Virus record (IMG/VR): IMGVR_UViG_3300038701_000530
Span: 1-29,691 of that record
Strand: one strand, 5' to 3'
Source of the DNA: a virus
DNA length: 29,691 nt
Both the position numbers and the translations under genes were made by a program. Under the pieces are notes generated by a model. That model saw nothing but the letters and a program-made list of their open reading frames with translations, was not told where the DNA came from and did not search any database. Positions 1-7,876 of the stretch are shown one piece after another. Positions within the stretch are counted from its first letter, which is position 1; each line of letters starts with the position of its first letter.

Positions 1-604
1 AAGAACTCTCATCATAAGAAAATAATGTTGCGTCATTTATATTAGAAACGTCAGCACCATTACTATTAGTCACCTCAGTGCCGCCGTTAGCTGATATTGC
101 AACGGTTGTTCCGCTTCTTCTTGTCTTTAATATATTCCAGTCAGTCTCAGTAAGTCCTGTTATCCCTACACCTGCGCCAGATGGATTATTAAAGAATACC
201 GCCTGACCAACATTAGAAGAAAACTCTAACCCGTAATCCGAACTAAAAGCCGCAGTCATATTAATTATTCTCTGCTGCGTACTGTTGCTATTAGTCTTAG
301 CTACCACAAACATAGTATTAGGGCCGTTAGGTATAGAGTGTAAAGCGGTATTTAGCTTATAAGCATCACCACCGTCGCAACTAATAACACTGCGACCATT
401 TAATTGATTCGCTAACAGGTCAGCTCTTTTTGTCCCAGTCGATTGTGAGTCTGTATCGTAACCATTGCCTGATTTATCAAGTATTGAAGTTATATCCCCA
501 ATAGCCGCTGGGTTAAAATAAAGAATATCAGAGCCATCAGCCCAGAACATCAACCCTTCTCCTACGCCCAAACCGCCGCCTAATAACCTGCGTCTTCTGG
601 ACAT
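1..604 (-). CDS. LamG-like virion/tail adhesin, 3' part missing
   Basis: About 201 codons are visible from an ATG at 604, starting MSRRRRLLGGGLGVGEGLMF, and the frame stays open to the left edge, so the C-terminus lies outside. After the Arg-rich start come segments such as LMFWADGSDI and NGPNTMFVVAKTNS, which look like a concanavalin/LamG-type beta-sandwich of the kind phages use for surface or glycan binding. The start overlaps the stop of the upstream gene as TAATG, so translation is probably coupled. Its place at the distal end of the virion module, after the tail fibre, fits a tail-associated or receptor-binding protein. The fold is inferred from pattern only; the exact role is unknown. 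Confidence 0.75.
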   Translation of the reverse strand, partial: MSRRRRLLGGGLGVGEGLMFWADGSDILYFNPAAIGDITSILDKSGNGYDTDSQSTGTKRADLLANQLNGRSVISCDGGDAYKLNTALHSIPNGPNTMFVVAKTNSNSTQQRIINMTAAFSSDYGLEFSSNVGQAVFFNNPSGAGVGITGLTETDWNILKTRRSGTTVAISANGGTEVTNSNGADVSNINDATLFSYDESS

Positions 605-942
605 TACGCCCTCCTTAGTTGGACTATAACATCTATATCAGAGCTTGCACCAGAACCTAAAGACGGTCTTATATATTTAGGGGCTTCTGCTATTAACCTA
701 CCCCCTGCGGCAGTAAGGGCTATAGATAGGCCATTGTTATCAGTTAATGTAAACCAAGTAGAGCCATCATTAGAACCTTGCATAGTAAGTGTATTACTGT
801 CAAAAGTTCCTGTAACTGTAACTGTATTGTCGTTATAGTCATGCAGATTATAAGTCTGCCCAACATCACTGCCGTCTATAGTTTCCCATAAAACTTCAGC
901 ATGGTCTCCGTCTTGTGTAAATTGAAATGGTATTGTAGCCAT
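604..942 (-). CDS. Small beta-rich virion-associated protein
   Basis: This 112-residue protein is not recognised. It is acidic, rich in Thr, Asp, Ser and Gly, and has alternating hydrophobic patterns (TVTVTGTF, STWFTLTD) typical of a small beta-sandwich; it ends in IDVIVQLRRA. There is no signal peptide or membrane segment. A GGAG ribosome site lies in the end of the upstream gene, and the stop overlaps the LamG-like gene as TAATG. Its position between tail-fibre-region genes suggests a small tail or decoration component. That is inference from context; a chaperone or spacer protein is equally possible. Confidence 0.75.
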   Translation of the reverse strand: MATIPFQFTQDGDHAEVLWETIDGSDVGQTYNLHDYNDNTVTVTGTFDSNTLTMQGSNDGSTWFTLTDNNGLSIALTAAGGRLIAEAPKYIRPSLGSGASSDIDVIVQLRRA

Positions 943-945
943 TGT

Positions 946-1509
946 TTAGTCTCCTAGTTTGTTACGTTCAATTGTGATTAAAGATTCCTGATTAGCAAGC
1001 CAACCGTTATCAGCTCCAAGTACAGCTTCTCTTATTCTACGTGGCGTTATTTCAGATTCAAGTCTTGTTATTTCTGCTAAAGCTGCGTTTCTTACGTCTT
1101 CGGCTAATTCCTCTGCATTTTTGTCTCTGTATTCCCATACTTGCACACCATCAACAACTTTAAAGCCAGTCGGTATGCCTTGATTATTATCAATGGGGCT
1201 TGGCGTCATTCCGTCTAATTCGAGATAAGCCTCAACTGGAATATCCAAAGGGTAAACTTTACCTTCTGTCGGCTTTGGTGGGCTTTTAAATGCGTTTACA
1301 AGGTCTGCATAATCTTCGAGTTTAGCTAAGTTGCCCTCGCCTTTCTCATTCATGATGATAAGCCTGTCCTCGTCTAATTGGAAGAACTCACCATCAACTA
1401 AAGGTACAGTTGGGTTTGCTATTCTAAAATCTCCCAAAGACACACCCATCTCACTTTTGCCTCCGCGGCGTATGTGGTTATCGGGGTGAAATGCTGCTAT
1501 AAATGTCAT
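946..1509 (-). CDS. Tail-fibre-region protein of unknown function
   Basis: 187 residues from an ATG with AAGGATATATT in front. The N-terminal half is a compact acidic domain (for example DEDRLIIMNEKGEGN). The C-terminal 50 residues are helical and charged, with ITPRRIREAVLGADNGWLAN. Phage proteins placed just after a collar-type fibre often end in a similar Leu/Arg-rich helix and are annotated as tail-fibre assembly or fibre-associated proteins; that similarity is weak and from memory. It lies 15 bases after the fibre gene in the leftward operon. The role is unproven: assembly chaperone or minor fibre component. Confidence 0.75.
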   Translation of the reverse strand: MTFIAAFHPDNHIRRGGKSEMGVSLGDFRIANPTVPLVDGEFFQLDEDRLIIMNEKGEGNLAKLEDYADLVNAFKSPPKPTEGKVYPLDIPVEAYLELDGMTPSPIDNNQGIPTGFKVVDGVQVWEYRDKNAEELAEDVRNAALAEITRLESEITPRRIREAVLGADNGWLANQESLITIERNKLGD

Positions 1510-1524
1510 AATATATCCTTTAAA

Positions 1525-3255
1525 TTAAGCTGTTCTTTCCCAAGCATAAATAGCCTGATATGGTGGTATAATACTAAATGCAGTTCCTGAGCCAGATGAA
1601 CTTGTTGTGATTGTTCCGTTAGCACTTCCGTCTGTTGCGTTTTCTACTGTATTCGTCGCAGGGGTTGAAACTGTCGAACCTGTTGGAAATGTGTGTGTAT
1701 GCGGGCCATTATTAGCACTAGTTAAACTTTGTGTTGCCGCCCCGCCTGTTGATGTGTATGTACTACCACGCCCAACAAGGAATTTATCTTCTATCGCTGT
1801 CCACGTTCCAAAACCTAGTAATGTAGCTGGATTTGTACTGCTAGTTTTATTAAGGTAAACAGAACCTATAGGGTAGGCAGCGTCCAATATATCAGCTTGC
1901 GCTAAAGTAATAATAGAGGCAATCGTAGAGCTTTTTGTGGCATTGCTATCATCAACATCGTCAAATATAACCTTATCGGAAGTTGTTATAGTTCCCGCTG
2001 GCACTCCAGATAAATCACTAATCGAACCCGTCTCTCCTTGAGTGCCGCGCTCACCAGTTAAATACATAGTCCAGTCCGCTAGCGTCCCTGAGCCTCCAAC
2101 CGCTTCAACTGTTACCGTTAAAGTTGTTCCTGAGTAACTAGCTATTTGACCCCACATATAATTAGTGTCTGGGTTTGCATCACTAGTAATTAATATAAAC
2201 TGCCCCGCATTTAGTGATAAATCAGCCGCCACTGTAAACACCTTTGAACCCGTTCCTATAGCTAAACTAGTAGTTGAAACTATAGTCAATTGTCCTGCAT
2301 AAGCTCCTGCTTGTTGCTCACTTGCTAAAGCTGCTGCCGCACTAGTGGCCGCATCTGCTGCTGAACTTGATGCAGCGCCAACCAGTAATGATGGAGCTGA
2401 AACGTATATATTATTAGTGCCAGTTGCGGGCGCTGTGGCGAAGGTTAAAGTTGTTCCTGATATAGTGTAAGCGTTAGGGTTTTGTATCTCGAAACCTTCT
2501 TCCGTGGCTGGTGTGACACTCACATTGTCAAGAGTTCCTGTAAAACCGTTACCAGTCCATGCTAGCGTTTCATTGCTGCCAGCAATAATAACTTCGGTAT
2601 ATGTGCCAGACGCTGTTTGCTCAGTGCCGTCATTACCACCCACCGATGGAATCAACCCACCTGCCGAACGTGTTATTGTATAAGTTACTGAGTAAGCCTG
2701 CCCTTCAATCAAAGTAATAGCTGAAGTTTGCTCAATAGCCGTTGAGATTGCACCCGTTGCTGTGGCTACTCCAGAGCCAATAGTCCAGCCAGTACCTTTT
2801 GTCCAGCCAGTATCTGTCGCAAATGAACCATTAGTTACATTCTCATTTAGGCCGTTTTTAACCCATACGTATATAGCCTTTTCGTCAGTTCCAAGGTCTT
2901 CAGATGTTGTAAAAGAAGTTTGTGAGCCTGTGCCCGAAAATGACTCGAAATAAGAATCACTTGAAGATGCTAAAGCTGTAAAAGCTGTAACCGCTAACTG
3001 TGAGTAAACCTGAACATCGTTAGAGTCTGTAACGTTAAAGTCGTAACTTCCCTCAATCCAAATATTAGCACGTCCAGCCGCATCCAAGATTATAGGGTTA
3101 GCATTAGCGACATCGCCAGCTTGCGTTGTATATGTAGCCTTGGGCGTTGCAAAAGTGCCACCCGTAGCAGCGTAAGTATAAACTTTACCAAATGCTAATG
3201 GGTCACCATTATTGTCAAAAAATTGTAGTTTTGGTGGTGTTAATAATACGGCCAT
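1525..3255 (-). CDS. Tail fibre with virion-attachment head and collar-type C-terminus
   Basis: 576 residues. Residues 1-90 (start MAVLLTPPKLQFFDNNGDPL, then DAAGRANIWIEGSYDFNVTD) match a head domain seen on many podoviral fibres and spikes, which docks them to the tail. The middle is low-complexity Thr/Ser/Ala/Gly beta-rich sequence with a short Ala-rich helix (SSAADAATSAAAALASEQQ). From about residue 456 the tail has the phage collar/fibre-tip signature: PIGSVYLNK at 462, LLGFGTW, then HTHTF at 519-523 and the ending IIPPYQAIYAWERTA. It probably recognises the host surface. Its ATG overlaps the stop of the preceding gene as TAATG. Metal binding by the HTH histidines is family knowledge, not shown here. 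Confidence 0.88.
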   Translation of the reverse strand: MAVLLTPPKLQFFDNNGDPLAFGKVYTYAATGGTFATPKATYTTQAGDVANANPIILDAAGRANIWIEGSYDFNVTDSNDVQVYSQLAVTAFTALASSSDSYFESFSGTGSQTSFTTSEDLGTDEKAIYVWVKNGLNENVTNGSFATDTGWTKGTGWTIGSGVATATGAISTAIEQTSAITLIEGQAYSVTYTITRSAGGLIPSVGGNDGTEQTASGTYTEVIIAGSNETLAWTGNGFTGTLDNVSVTPATEEGFEIQNPNAYTISGTTLTFATAPATGTNNIYVSAPSLLVGAASSSAADAATSAAAALASEQQAGAYAGQLTIVSTTSLAIGTGSKVFTVAADLSLNAGQFILITSDANPDTNYMWGQIASYSGTTLTVTVEAVGGSGTLADWTMYLTGERGTQGETGSISDLSGVPAGTITTSDKVIFDDVDDSNATKSSTIASIITLAQADILDAAYPIGSVYLNKTSSTNPATLLGFGTWTAIEDKFLVGRGSTYTSTGGAATQSLTSANNGPHTHTFPTGSTVSTPATNTVENATDGSANGTITTSSSGSGTAFSIIPPYQAIYAWERTA

Positions 3256-4709
3256 TATTTATTTCCTCTTTTCTTTAATGCTTTTTCTATAGCAGCATCT
3301 ATTACATTTTGGTTACGCAATAAACCTGATTGCATTGCTCTATTTCCTGATAAAACAGCGCCAGTAGTTAAAGGCTCTACATACCCACCACCTAATGCAG
3401 CACCAGCATATAACCCTTTTTGAACTGTGTCACTACCACCTAATTCCCCTAATAACTCACTACCTATTCTTGCAAGGTCGCCAATTTCACCAGACTTGCC
3501 GATAGTGTGCTGTCTACCATATATACGTGCAGCTCTTGTGTTCAACTGCGTTGGGTTAATATAGCCGCCTTTTGCTTTTTGCGCCAGTGGTTCTAGTACA
3601 ATTAAATTTTTATATCGGCTCTTGGCTTGCTGTAGGGCTTGCGGGGCATCACGTCCTATCATATCGACCAACACGCTTTCGAAGTCCTTTGCCAATTGTT
3701 GGGCATCCACGTTTGTTCCGGTGCGTGCTGTTTTAGATAGTTTATTTCTTAAGCTAACTAAATTTTCACCAGAAAGGGAGTCTCCCTTTACCCTAGAAAA
3801 CAACTCATTGGTATGTCTTTGAAGTAATTTACCAGCCTCAGCGCCATACACCCCATCTCTTACTGCCTCTTCTATATTAGATAAAGACTCTAGCGCCTCA
3901 TTATTAACAACGAAGTTTTTACCTTTCGTTAGGTCGTCAAACTCTTTACCCACTTTTTTAAAGGCAAAATCCATAGTTACTGGGTTAAATTTATTTGCCT
4001 TAACTCCAATTGTTTTGAATATTTCCTTTTGCCAAGCGTCTCTTTGTAAATCCTTAAACTTTTCAGCGCCTGAAAATGGCATCTCTTGACTTAACTTTTG
4101 AACATTTCCCAGTGCCCTGCTATCAGAAACTTGTGGAAGCGACAAAGGTATGTCGTATTTTCTTGCAAGAGTACTTATATCTAACGAACCCTCAGGTATA
4201 GTTGGTGTAAGGGCACTTCTAGCTGGCGCAGTAGCTACATCAACGCCCCTACCAACCGCCTTGCCACCAACGCCCATAGAGCCCATAGATAAAGCTCCTT
4301 CAGCGACATCCATAACGTCAGGCGCAAACTCTTTAGCTGCTCCATAAGCCTCTCCAGCCATTTGCGCTGGCTTAGTGCCTGCTATGTATTCCATAGCCTG
4401 CCCCGCATATTTCTTAATGGGCTCTTCAATTACATCGGGAGTTATGGCACTCAGTGCCTGACCACCAACATCACCCACTAACTCAGCTGACTCTTTAGCA
4501 TATCTAAATGGAAGGGTCGTTAACGGCTTTTCTCCCGAAGCTGTTCTGGCCACTTGCTCCAGTACGCCACTTTGAAAATTCTCAAAAGCGCTTGGCTCAC
4601 TAGGCGAGACGATGGCATCCATTTCAGCTATCCTTGCAGGCGTTAAGGTTGACTCTTTAACATTAGCCACCTTGTCCATTTGTGCAATCATCTCAGGGGT
4701 TAGTACCAT
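3255..4709 (-). CDS. Probable ejection protein (third of three)
   Basis: 484 residues, mostly helical. The N-terminus carries a short internal repeat: LTPEMIAQMDKV and LTPARIAEMDAI (residues 3-14 and 22-33). Glycine/alanine-rich hydrophobic stretches follow near 120-160 and 415-450, which could cross or perturb a membrane, separated by a long Lys/Glu-rich helical region. No enzyme motif was seen. It is the last of three consecutive large Ala/Gly-rich proteins between head completion and fibre, the position of gp7, gp20 and gp16 of P22, which are packaged in the head and released into the host during DNA injection. Which P22 protein it matches cannot be told by eye. Confidence 0.75.
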   Translation of the reverse strand: MVLTPEMIAQMDKVANVKESTLTPARIAEMDAIVSPSEPSAFENFQSGVLEQVARTASGEKPLTTLPFRYAKESAELVGDVGGQALSAITPDVIEEPIKKYAGQAMEYIAGTKPAQMAGEAYGAAKEFAPDVMDVAEGALSMGSMGVGGKAVGRGVDVATAPARSALTPTIPEGSLDISTLARKYDIPLSLPQVSDSRALGNVQKLSQEMPFSGAEKFKDLQRDAWQKEIFKTIGVKANKFNPVTMDFAFKKVGKEFDDLTKGKNFVVNNEALESLSNIEEAVRDGVYGAEAGKLLQRHTNELFSRVKGDSLSGENLVSLRNKLSKTARTGTNVDAQQLAKDFESVLVDMIGRDAPQALQQAKSRYKNLIVLEPLAQKAKGGYINPTQLNTRAARIYGRQHTIGKSGEIGDLARIGSELLGELGGSDTVQKGLYAGAALGGGYVEPLTTGAVLSGNRAMQSGLLRNQNVIDAAIEKALKKRGNK

Positions 4710-4711
4710 TA

Positions 4712-5728
4712 TTATAAACCTTTAGATTTTAAATATTCAGCTATTTCTTCTTTGGAAAAACCAGCCTTACTTAATTTACTACGCATTTGCTGCAATTCCA
4801 TCTCTTTTCTTGCTCCACTTTTTGCAACTGGCTTAGTATAAGATGCGCCAGCAGAGCGTACCATAGCATCAATTGCTATCTGCCTGTTATTCTCTTTCTG
4901 CTTAATAACTTGTGGACTATCACCCGGTGTTGGAAAATATTGGCGTTCCGCATTTTTAAATTCTTCTGGACTAATGACGGCACCAGACTCTCTTCTTAAT
5001 TGAGCGTTAATAAAATCACGCTGCGCCTGACTAAAAGATTGGTAATCATCAGAAACAACGTAGTTCCCTAGAACTGGGATTTCATCTAACACCCTTTGAA
5101 GAGGGTCAAGTGCTGCGCTTGTCTTCTTAGGCTCCGCTATAATTCCACCAGATTCAAGCATTCTATCAGCAAAACCAGCGGCCTTCGACTCATCTACGCC
5201 AGGCTTCATTCTAGCTTTTGCATATTCTAATCTAATTTGTTGTTGTAGCTTTGGGTTATCTTTAGCAGCCTCTAACTGTTCTTGCATACCCCTCTCGAAG
5301 AAACCGACCTCTGAACTTTGTGACTCAATTGGTGGCGTTGGCATTGCAGTCTCCTGCGGCGCTTGCGCTACTTCCTCTGTGGCTCCAAACAATTCAACAG
5401 GTTTAACAGTTTGCTTATCTAATGGTATCTTATCTATTAAAGATGGCTTTTGAACCATAGCACCAGTAATAGGGTCAAACTGAACTCCACCGCTTTTAGC
5501 ATCTAAGAACTTTGCCGCTGCTCTCTCTCTTTCGGTCAAATCGATACCCTGGGCTGCTTTCAAGAATGCTTCTTGTCCTAATTTATTAACATTAACAGGT
5601 GCTGGCTGCATAGCTTTATTAATCTGAGCTTGTTTTAAAAGTTTGTTCTGCTCAAACTGCTCTTTAGCTTGTTTGTAATCTAAAGGAGAACGAACGCCAC
5701 CTATAACTTGGTCAAATCTAGTTACCAT
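4712..5728 (-). CDS. Probable ejection protein (second of three)
   Basis: 338 residues, Gln/Lys/Ala-rich and highly helical, with a Pro/Glu/Thr-rich linker around 110-140. Residues 229-290 carry a block I recognise from many phage internal-virion proteins: YQSFSQAQRDFINAQLRRES, followed by SPEEFKNAERQYFPTPGDSP. The ending EEIAEYLKSKGL is a short amphipathic helix. It lies three bases before the next gene and overlaps the preceding stop as TAATG, so the three ejection candidates form one tightly coupled block. In P22-like virions such proteins leave the particle with the DNA. The family link is from memory and the function is inferred. Confidence 0.75.
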   Translation of the reverse strand: MVTRFDQVIGGVRSPLDYKQAKEQFEQNKLLKQAQINKAMQPAPVNVNKLGQEAFLKAAQGIDLTERERAAAKFLDAKSGGVQFDPITGAMVQKPSLIDKIPLDKQTVKPVELFGATEEVAQAPQETAMPTPPIESQSSEVGFFERGMQEQLEAAKDNPKLQQQIRLEYAKARMKPGVDESKAAGFADRMLESGGIIAEPKKTSAALDPLQRVLDEIPVLGNYVVSDDYQSFSQAQRDFINAQLRRESGAVISPEEFKNAERQYFPTPGDSPQVIKQKENNRQIAIDAMVRSAGASYTKPVAKSGARKEMELQQMRSKLSKAGFSKEEIAEYLKSKGL

Positions 5729-6840
5729 TAAAATATACTCCCTATCATTTGACTTAGTGAGTTATCCCTAGCTGCTTGAGTTGCCGCCTTAGCTAAAGCC
5801 TCTTCACGCATCGTATCAGCTATAGAGCCAGCAACGTTTCTGCCTGCTGTTTGTTGGCCGTACAGCATATTATATAATTGGCTCTCTTCAGCACGCTTAC
5901 GGTCGGCTTCTTGTCCATAACGACTAAATGCATCACCATACTCTTGAGCCGCTAATCCACCACCATACTGTTGAGCCGCTTTTAATGCATCACCAGAGAA
6001 ATAATTACCACTAGCCGCCAACTTTCTATTTAGAGCTTCTTCTTGTTGCTGTTTTCTAAACTCATAACCCGGGTCAGCCTCAAATGCATCCATGCTGAAT
6101 GATTCAGTAGGCGCTCCAAAATCGCTACCTTCACTAAGTAGACCACTTAACCGCTCATTAGCAGCTAATCCAGTTTCTCTGTAAGGTTCATATTCACTCC
6201 TGATATTTCCTAGCTGATTTAATATTTCGTCTTTTTGCTTGTCAGCGCTTCTTCTTTGTAATATTCCACCAAATATTGATGATAATGGTGCAGACATGCC
6301 GCTACCTCCTGTTGATTTTGCGTTTTGTGTTAATGCAGAACCTATTGACGATAAGCCCGGCACTTTAGATGCAGCTTCCGTTACACCTCCTAATATTCCC
6401 GTTCCTGCAGTGGGACCAACCCCACCAGCTAGAGGCGTTCCAGCACTTGTACCTAGCATACTTGATAATGAACCAGTAGCACCCGATAAGGCGTTTCCAG
6501 CGCTCATTAAGCCACTACCTATAGATGGGACAGCCCTTGTTAAACCGCCAATCAATCCACTTCCTGCCGCTGGTCCTACACCACCTGATAAGGGTGCACC
6601 TGCTACTGTTCCTAATAATTTTGAACCTAAGCCGCTACCAGCACTTGCTGCACTACCTAAAGCCCCAGCCGCTAATCCACCTGCGCCACCAAGTAAACCA
6701 CTTAGCGCTATATCTTTACCACTACCGCCTGTAGCAGCAGAACTTAAAGCCCCACCTGCGGCAGCCCCTAGTGGACCACCAAAAATACCACCCAACACAG
6801 GCGCTGCAACTCTAACTACCGGCTTCCAAATCTTACTCAT
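5728..6840 (-). CDS. Glycine-zipper ejection protein with tandem internal repeat
   Basis: 370 residues. Residues 10-170 are almost only Gly, Ala, Ser, Leu and Pro with GxxxG-like spacing (GGIFGGPLGAAAGGALSSAA), as in proteins that enter or oligomerise in membranes. A duplicated unit is clear: LLGTVAGAPLSGGVGPAAGS at 75 and MLGTSAGTPLAGGVGPTAGT at 128, offset by 53 residues. The C-terminal half is soluble, helical and charged, with FEADPGYEFRKQQQEEAL near 230-260. It is first of the three ejection candidates and overlaps the acetyltransferase-like gene by 8 bases. A DNA-transfer role like P22 gp7/gp20 is inferred from position and composition. Confidence 0.78.
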   Translation of the reverse strand: MSKIWKPVVRVAAPVLGGIFGGPLGAAAGGALSSAATGGSGKDIALSGLLGGAGGLAAGALGSAASAGSGLGSKLLGTVAGAPLSGGVGPAAGSGLIGGLTRAVPSIGSGLMSAGNALSGATGSLSSMLGTSAGTPLAGGVGPTAGTGILGGVTEAASKVPGLSSIGSALTQNAKSTGGSGMSAPLSSIFGGILQRRSADKQKDEILNQLGNIRSEYEPYRETGLAANERLSGLLSEGSDFGAPTESFSMDAFEADPGYEFRKQQQEEALNRKLAASGNYFSGDALKAAQQYGGGLAAQEYGDAFSRYGQEADRKRAEESQLYNMLYGQQTAGRNVAGSIADTMREEALAKAATQAARDNSLSQMIGSIF

Positions 6841-7279
6841 TTCTCATCGTCCATAATGTATGCGTTGGCTTCATACCAACTCTCTTTAACAATTTACCAA
6901 TTCTTTCATCTTTAATCATATAAGCTATCTCGCTTACGCCTTTTTCTAATAACTCTTTATTTATCCATCTTAAAAACTTAATCGTAATCTTTGCCCTGTA
7001 TTCAGGATAAGTGTACATCGTAACATTCATAGCGTCTAGATGTGTCTTATGGTTTAAGTTCGGGGTTACAACAAAAACCGAATACGCAACTAAATTCCCC
7101 TCATCATAAACACAAAAAGCCAAACAAGAACCTTGTGAGCTTAACTCTAAATATGCACCCCAATCCGCATCAACCTCACCATAACTATCTTTATCTTTTA
7201 TCTCGTTATAATGCCTCTTCATGTTCGAAGCTATCTCGTGTCCTACTTCATGAAAAGGTAAACATTTAAACTCCACCAT
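6833..7279 (-). CDS. GNAT-like acetyltransferase in the virion operon
   Basis: 148 residues. The order of elements resembles a GNAT N-acetyltransferase: helical N-terminus, strands CLAFCVYDEGNLVAYSVFVV, a region with AMNVTMYTYPEYRAKITIKF (strand 4 and the start of the acetyl-CoA site), then a final EIAYMIKDERIGKLLKRVGM, the usual ending in which the protein is one member of an aligned set. The classical Q/RxxGxG/A loop is degenerate (YPEYRAKI), so activity is uncertain. I take ATG 7279; a longer frame from TTG at 7309 has no good ribosome site, and GTG at 7276 is better spaced from AGGAGG. Similar proteins occur in other podoviral morphogenesis modules; substrate unknown. Confidence 0.72.
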   Translation of the reverse strand: MVEFKCLPFHEVGHEIASNMKRHYNEIKDKDSYGEVDADWGAYLELSSQGSCLAFCVYDEGNLVAYSVFVVTPNLNHKTHLDAMNVTMYTYPEYRAKITIKFLRWINKELLEKGVSEIAYMIKDERIGKLLKRVGMKPTHTLWTMRNE

Positions 7280-7445
7280 TACCTCCTGCAACCGCAAATG
7301 GGTTACCAAAATAAGGCATACTACCTAGCATTTGTGATAATTGTGGATTATTCATCATTGGCATCATTTGCTGGGGTGCTTGTTGCATCTGCTGATATGG
7401 CATCTGCTGCTGCATTCCCTGCCCTAACATTTGACTTAATGGCAT
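7266..7445 (-). CDS. Met/Gln-rich 59-residue protein
   Basis: This very biased protein begins MPLSQMLGQGMQQQMPYQQM and carries about a dozen methionines and as many glutamines in 59 residues. The motif LSQML occurs twice, near 3-7 and 34-38. I place the start at ATG 7445: TGGAGG lies seven bases upstream and the ATG overlaps the preceding stop as TAATG. A longer frame from TTG at 7499 lacks this support. It lies between a probable virion protein and the acetyltransferase, overlapping the latter by 14 bases. Not recognised; low-complexity proteins of this kind in ejection modules may be structural, but nothing here proves it. Confidence 0.65.
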   Translation of the reverse strand: MPLSQMLGQGMQQQMPYQQMQQAPQQMMPMMNNPQLSQMLGSMPYFGNPFAVAGGNGGV

Positions 7446-7876
7446 TATGATGCCTCCACTATACCTAAAATTGTCACCGTGTCCGTTACCGTTGTCCAAG
7501 TCGGAGCATATATTCTACTATCATCAGCACTAACTATACCTAATGAGCCACCCAAATTACCAGATACTGACATGCACACGCCATTTGCATTTATTTGCAA
7601 TGGAAAGTTATCAATGTAGGTTGTGCCTGCTGTTGCGCTTGTATTTGTCGCTGGAATAACGTCTATTCTAAAGAAAGCTAAACCCTTGGTTATTTGGTAG
7701 TATCTACCATTAATAGTAGCATCCCCTCCAACCTCAGTTAAACTTGTAAAATCTGGGTTCCAAACATCACCTAAATCACCTTGATACATTTGATTAAAGA
7801 ATAGCGTCCAAGGTAGGCGAGCCTTTCCGTCTTCCTCTGTTAAGGCTTCAATGATTGGTGGTTGCTGGGTAGTCAT
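7445..7876 (-). CDS. Virion-region protein of unknown function
   Basis: 143 residues. The N-terminus has PWTLFFNQMYQGDLGDVW followed by FTSLTEVGG and RYYQITKGLAFFRIDV, a pattern I recall from small phage structural proteins but cannot name. The rest is beta-rich with many Thr, Gly and Asn residues. It follows the gp10-like gene, overlapping as ATGA, where P22 has its tail-needle gene 26. It shows none of the long coiled coil a needle would need, so it is not a simple equivalent. A tail-tip or capsid-surface component is possible. Function unknown. Confidence 0.75.
   Translation of the reverse strand: MTTQQPPIIEALTEEDGKARLPWTLFFNQMYQGDLGDVWNPDFTSLTEVGGDATINGRYYQITKGLAFFRIDVIPATNTSATAGTTYIDNFPLQINANGVCMSVSGNLGGSLGIVSADDSRIYAPTWTTVTDTVTILGIVEAS

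Noticed and set aside
6239-6856. 205-codon plus-strand frame rich in proline and alanine
   Set aside because: Complement of the glycine/alanine-rich ejection protein; the bias is explained by that gene.
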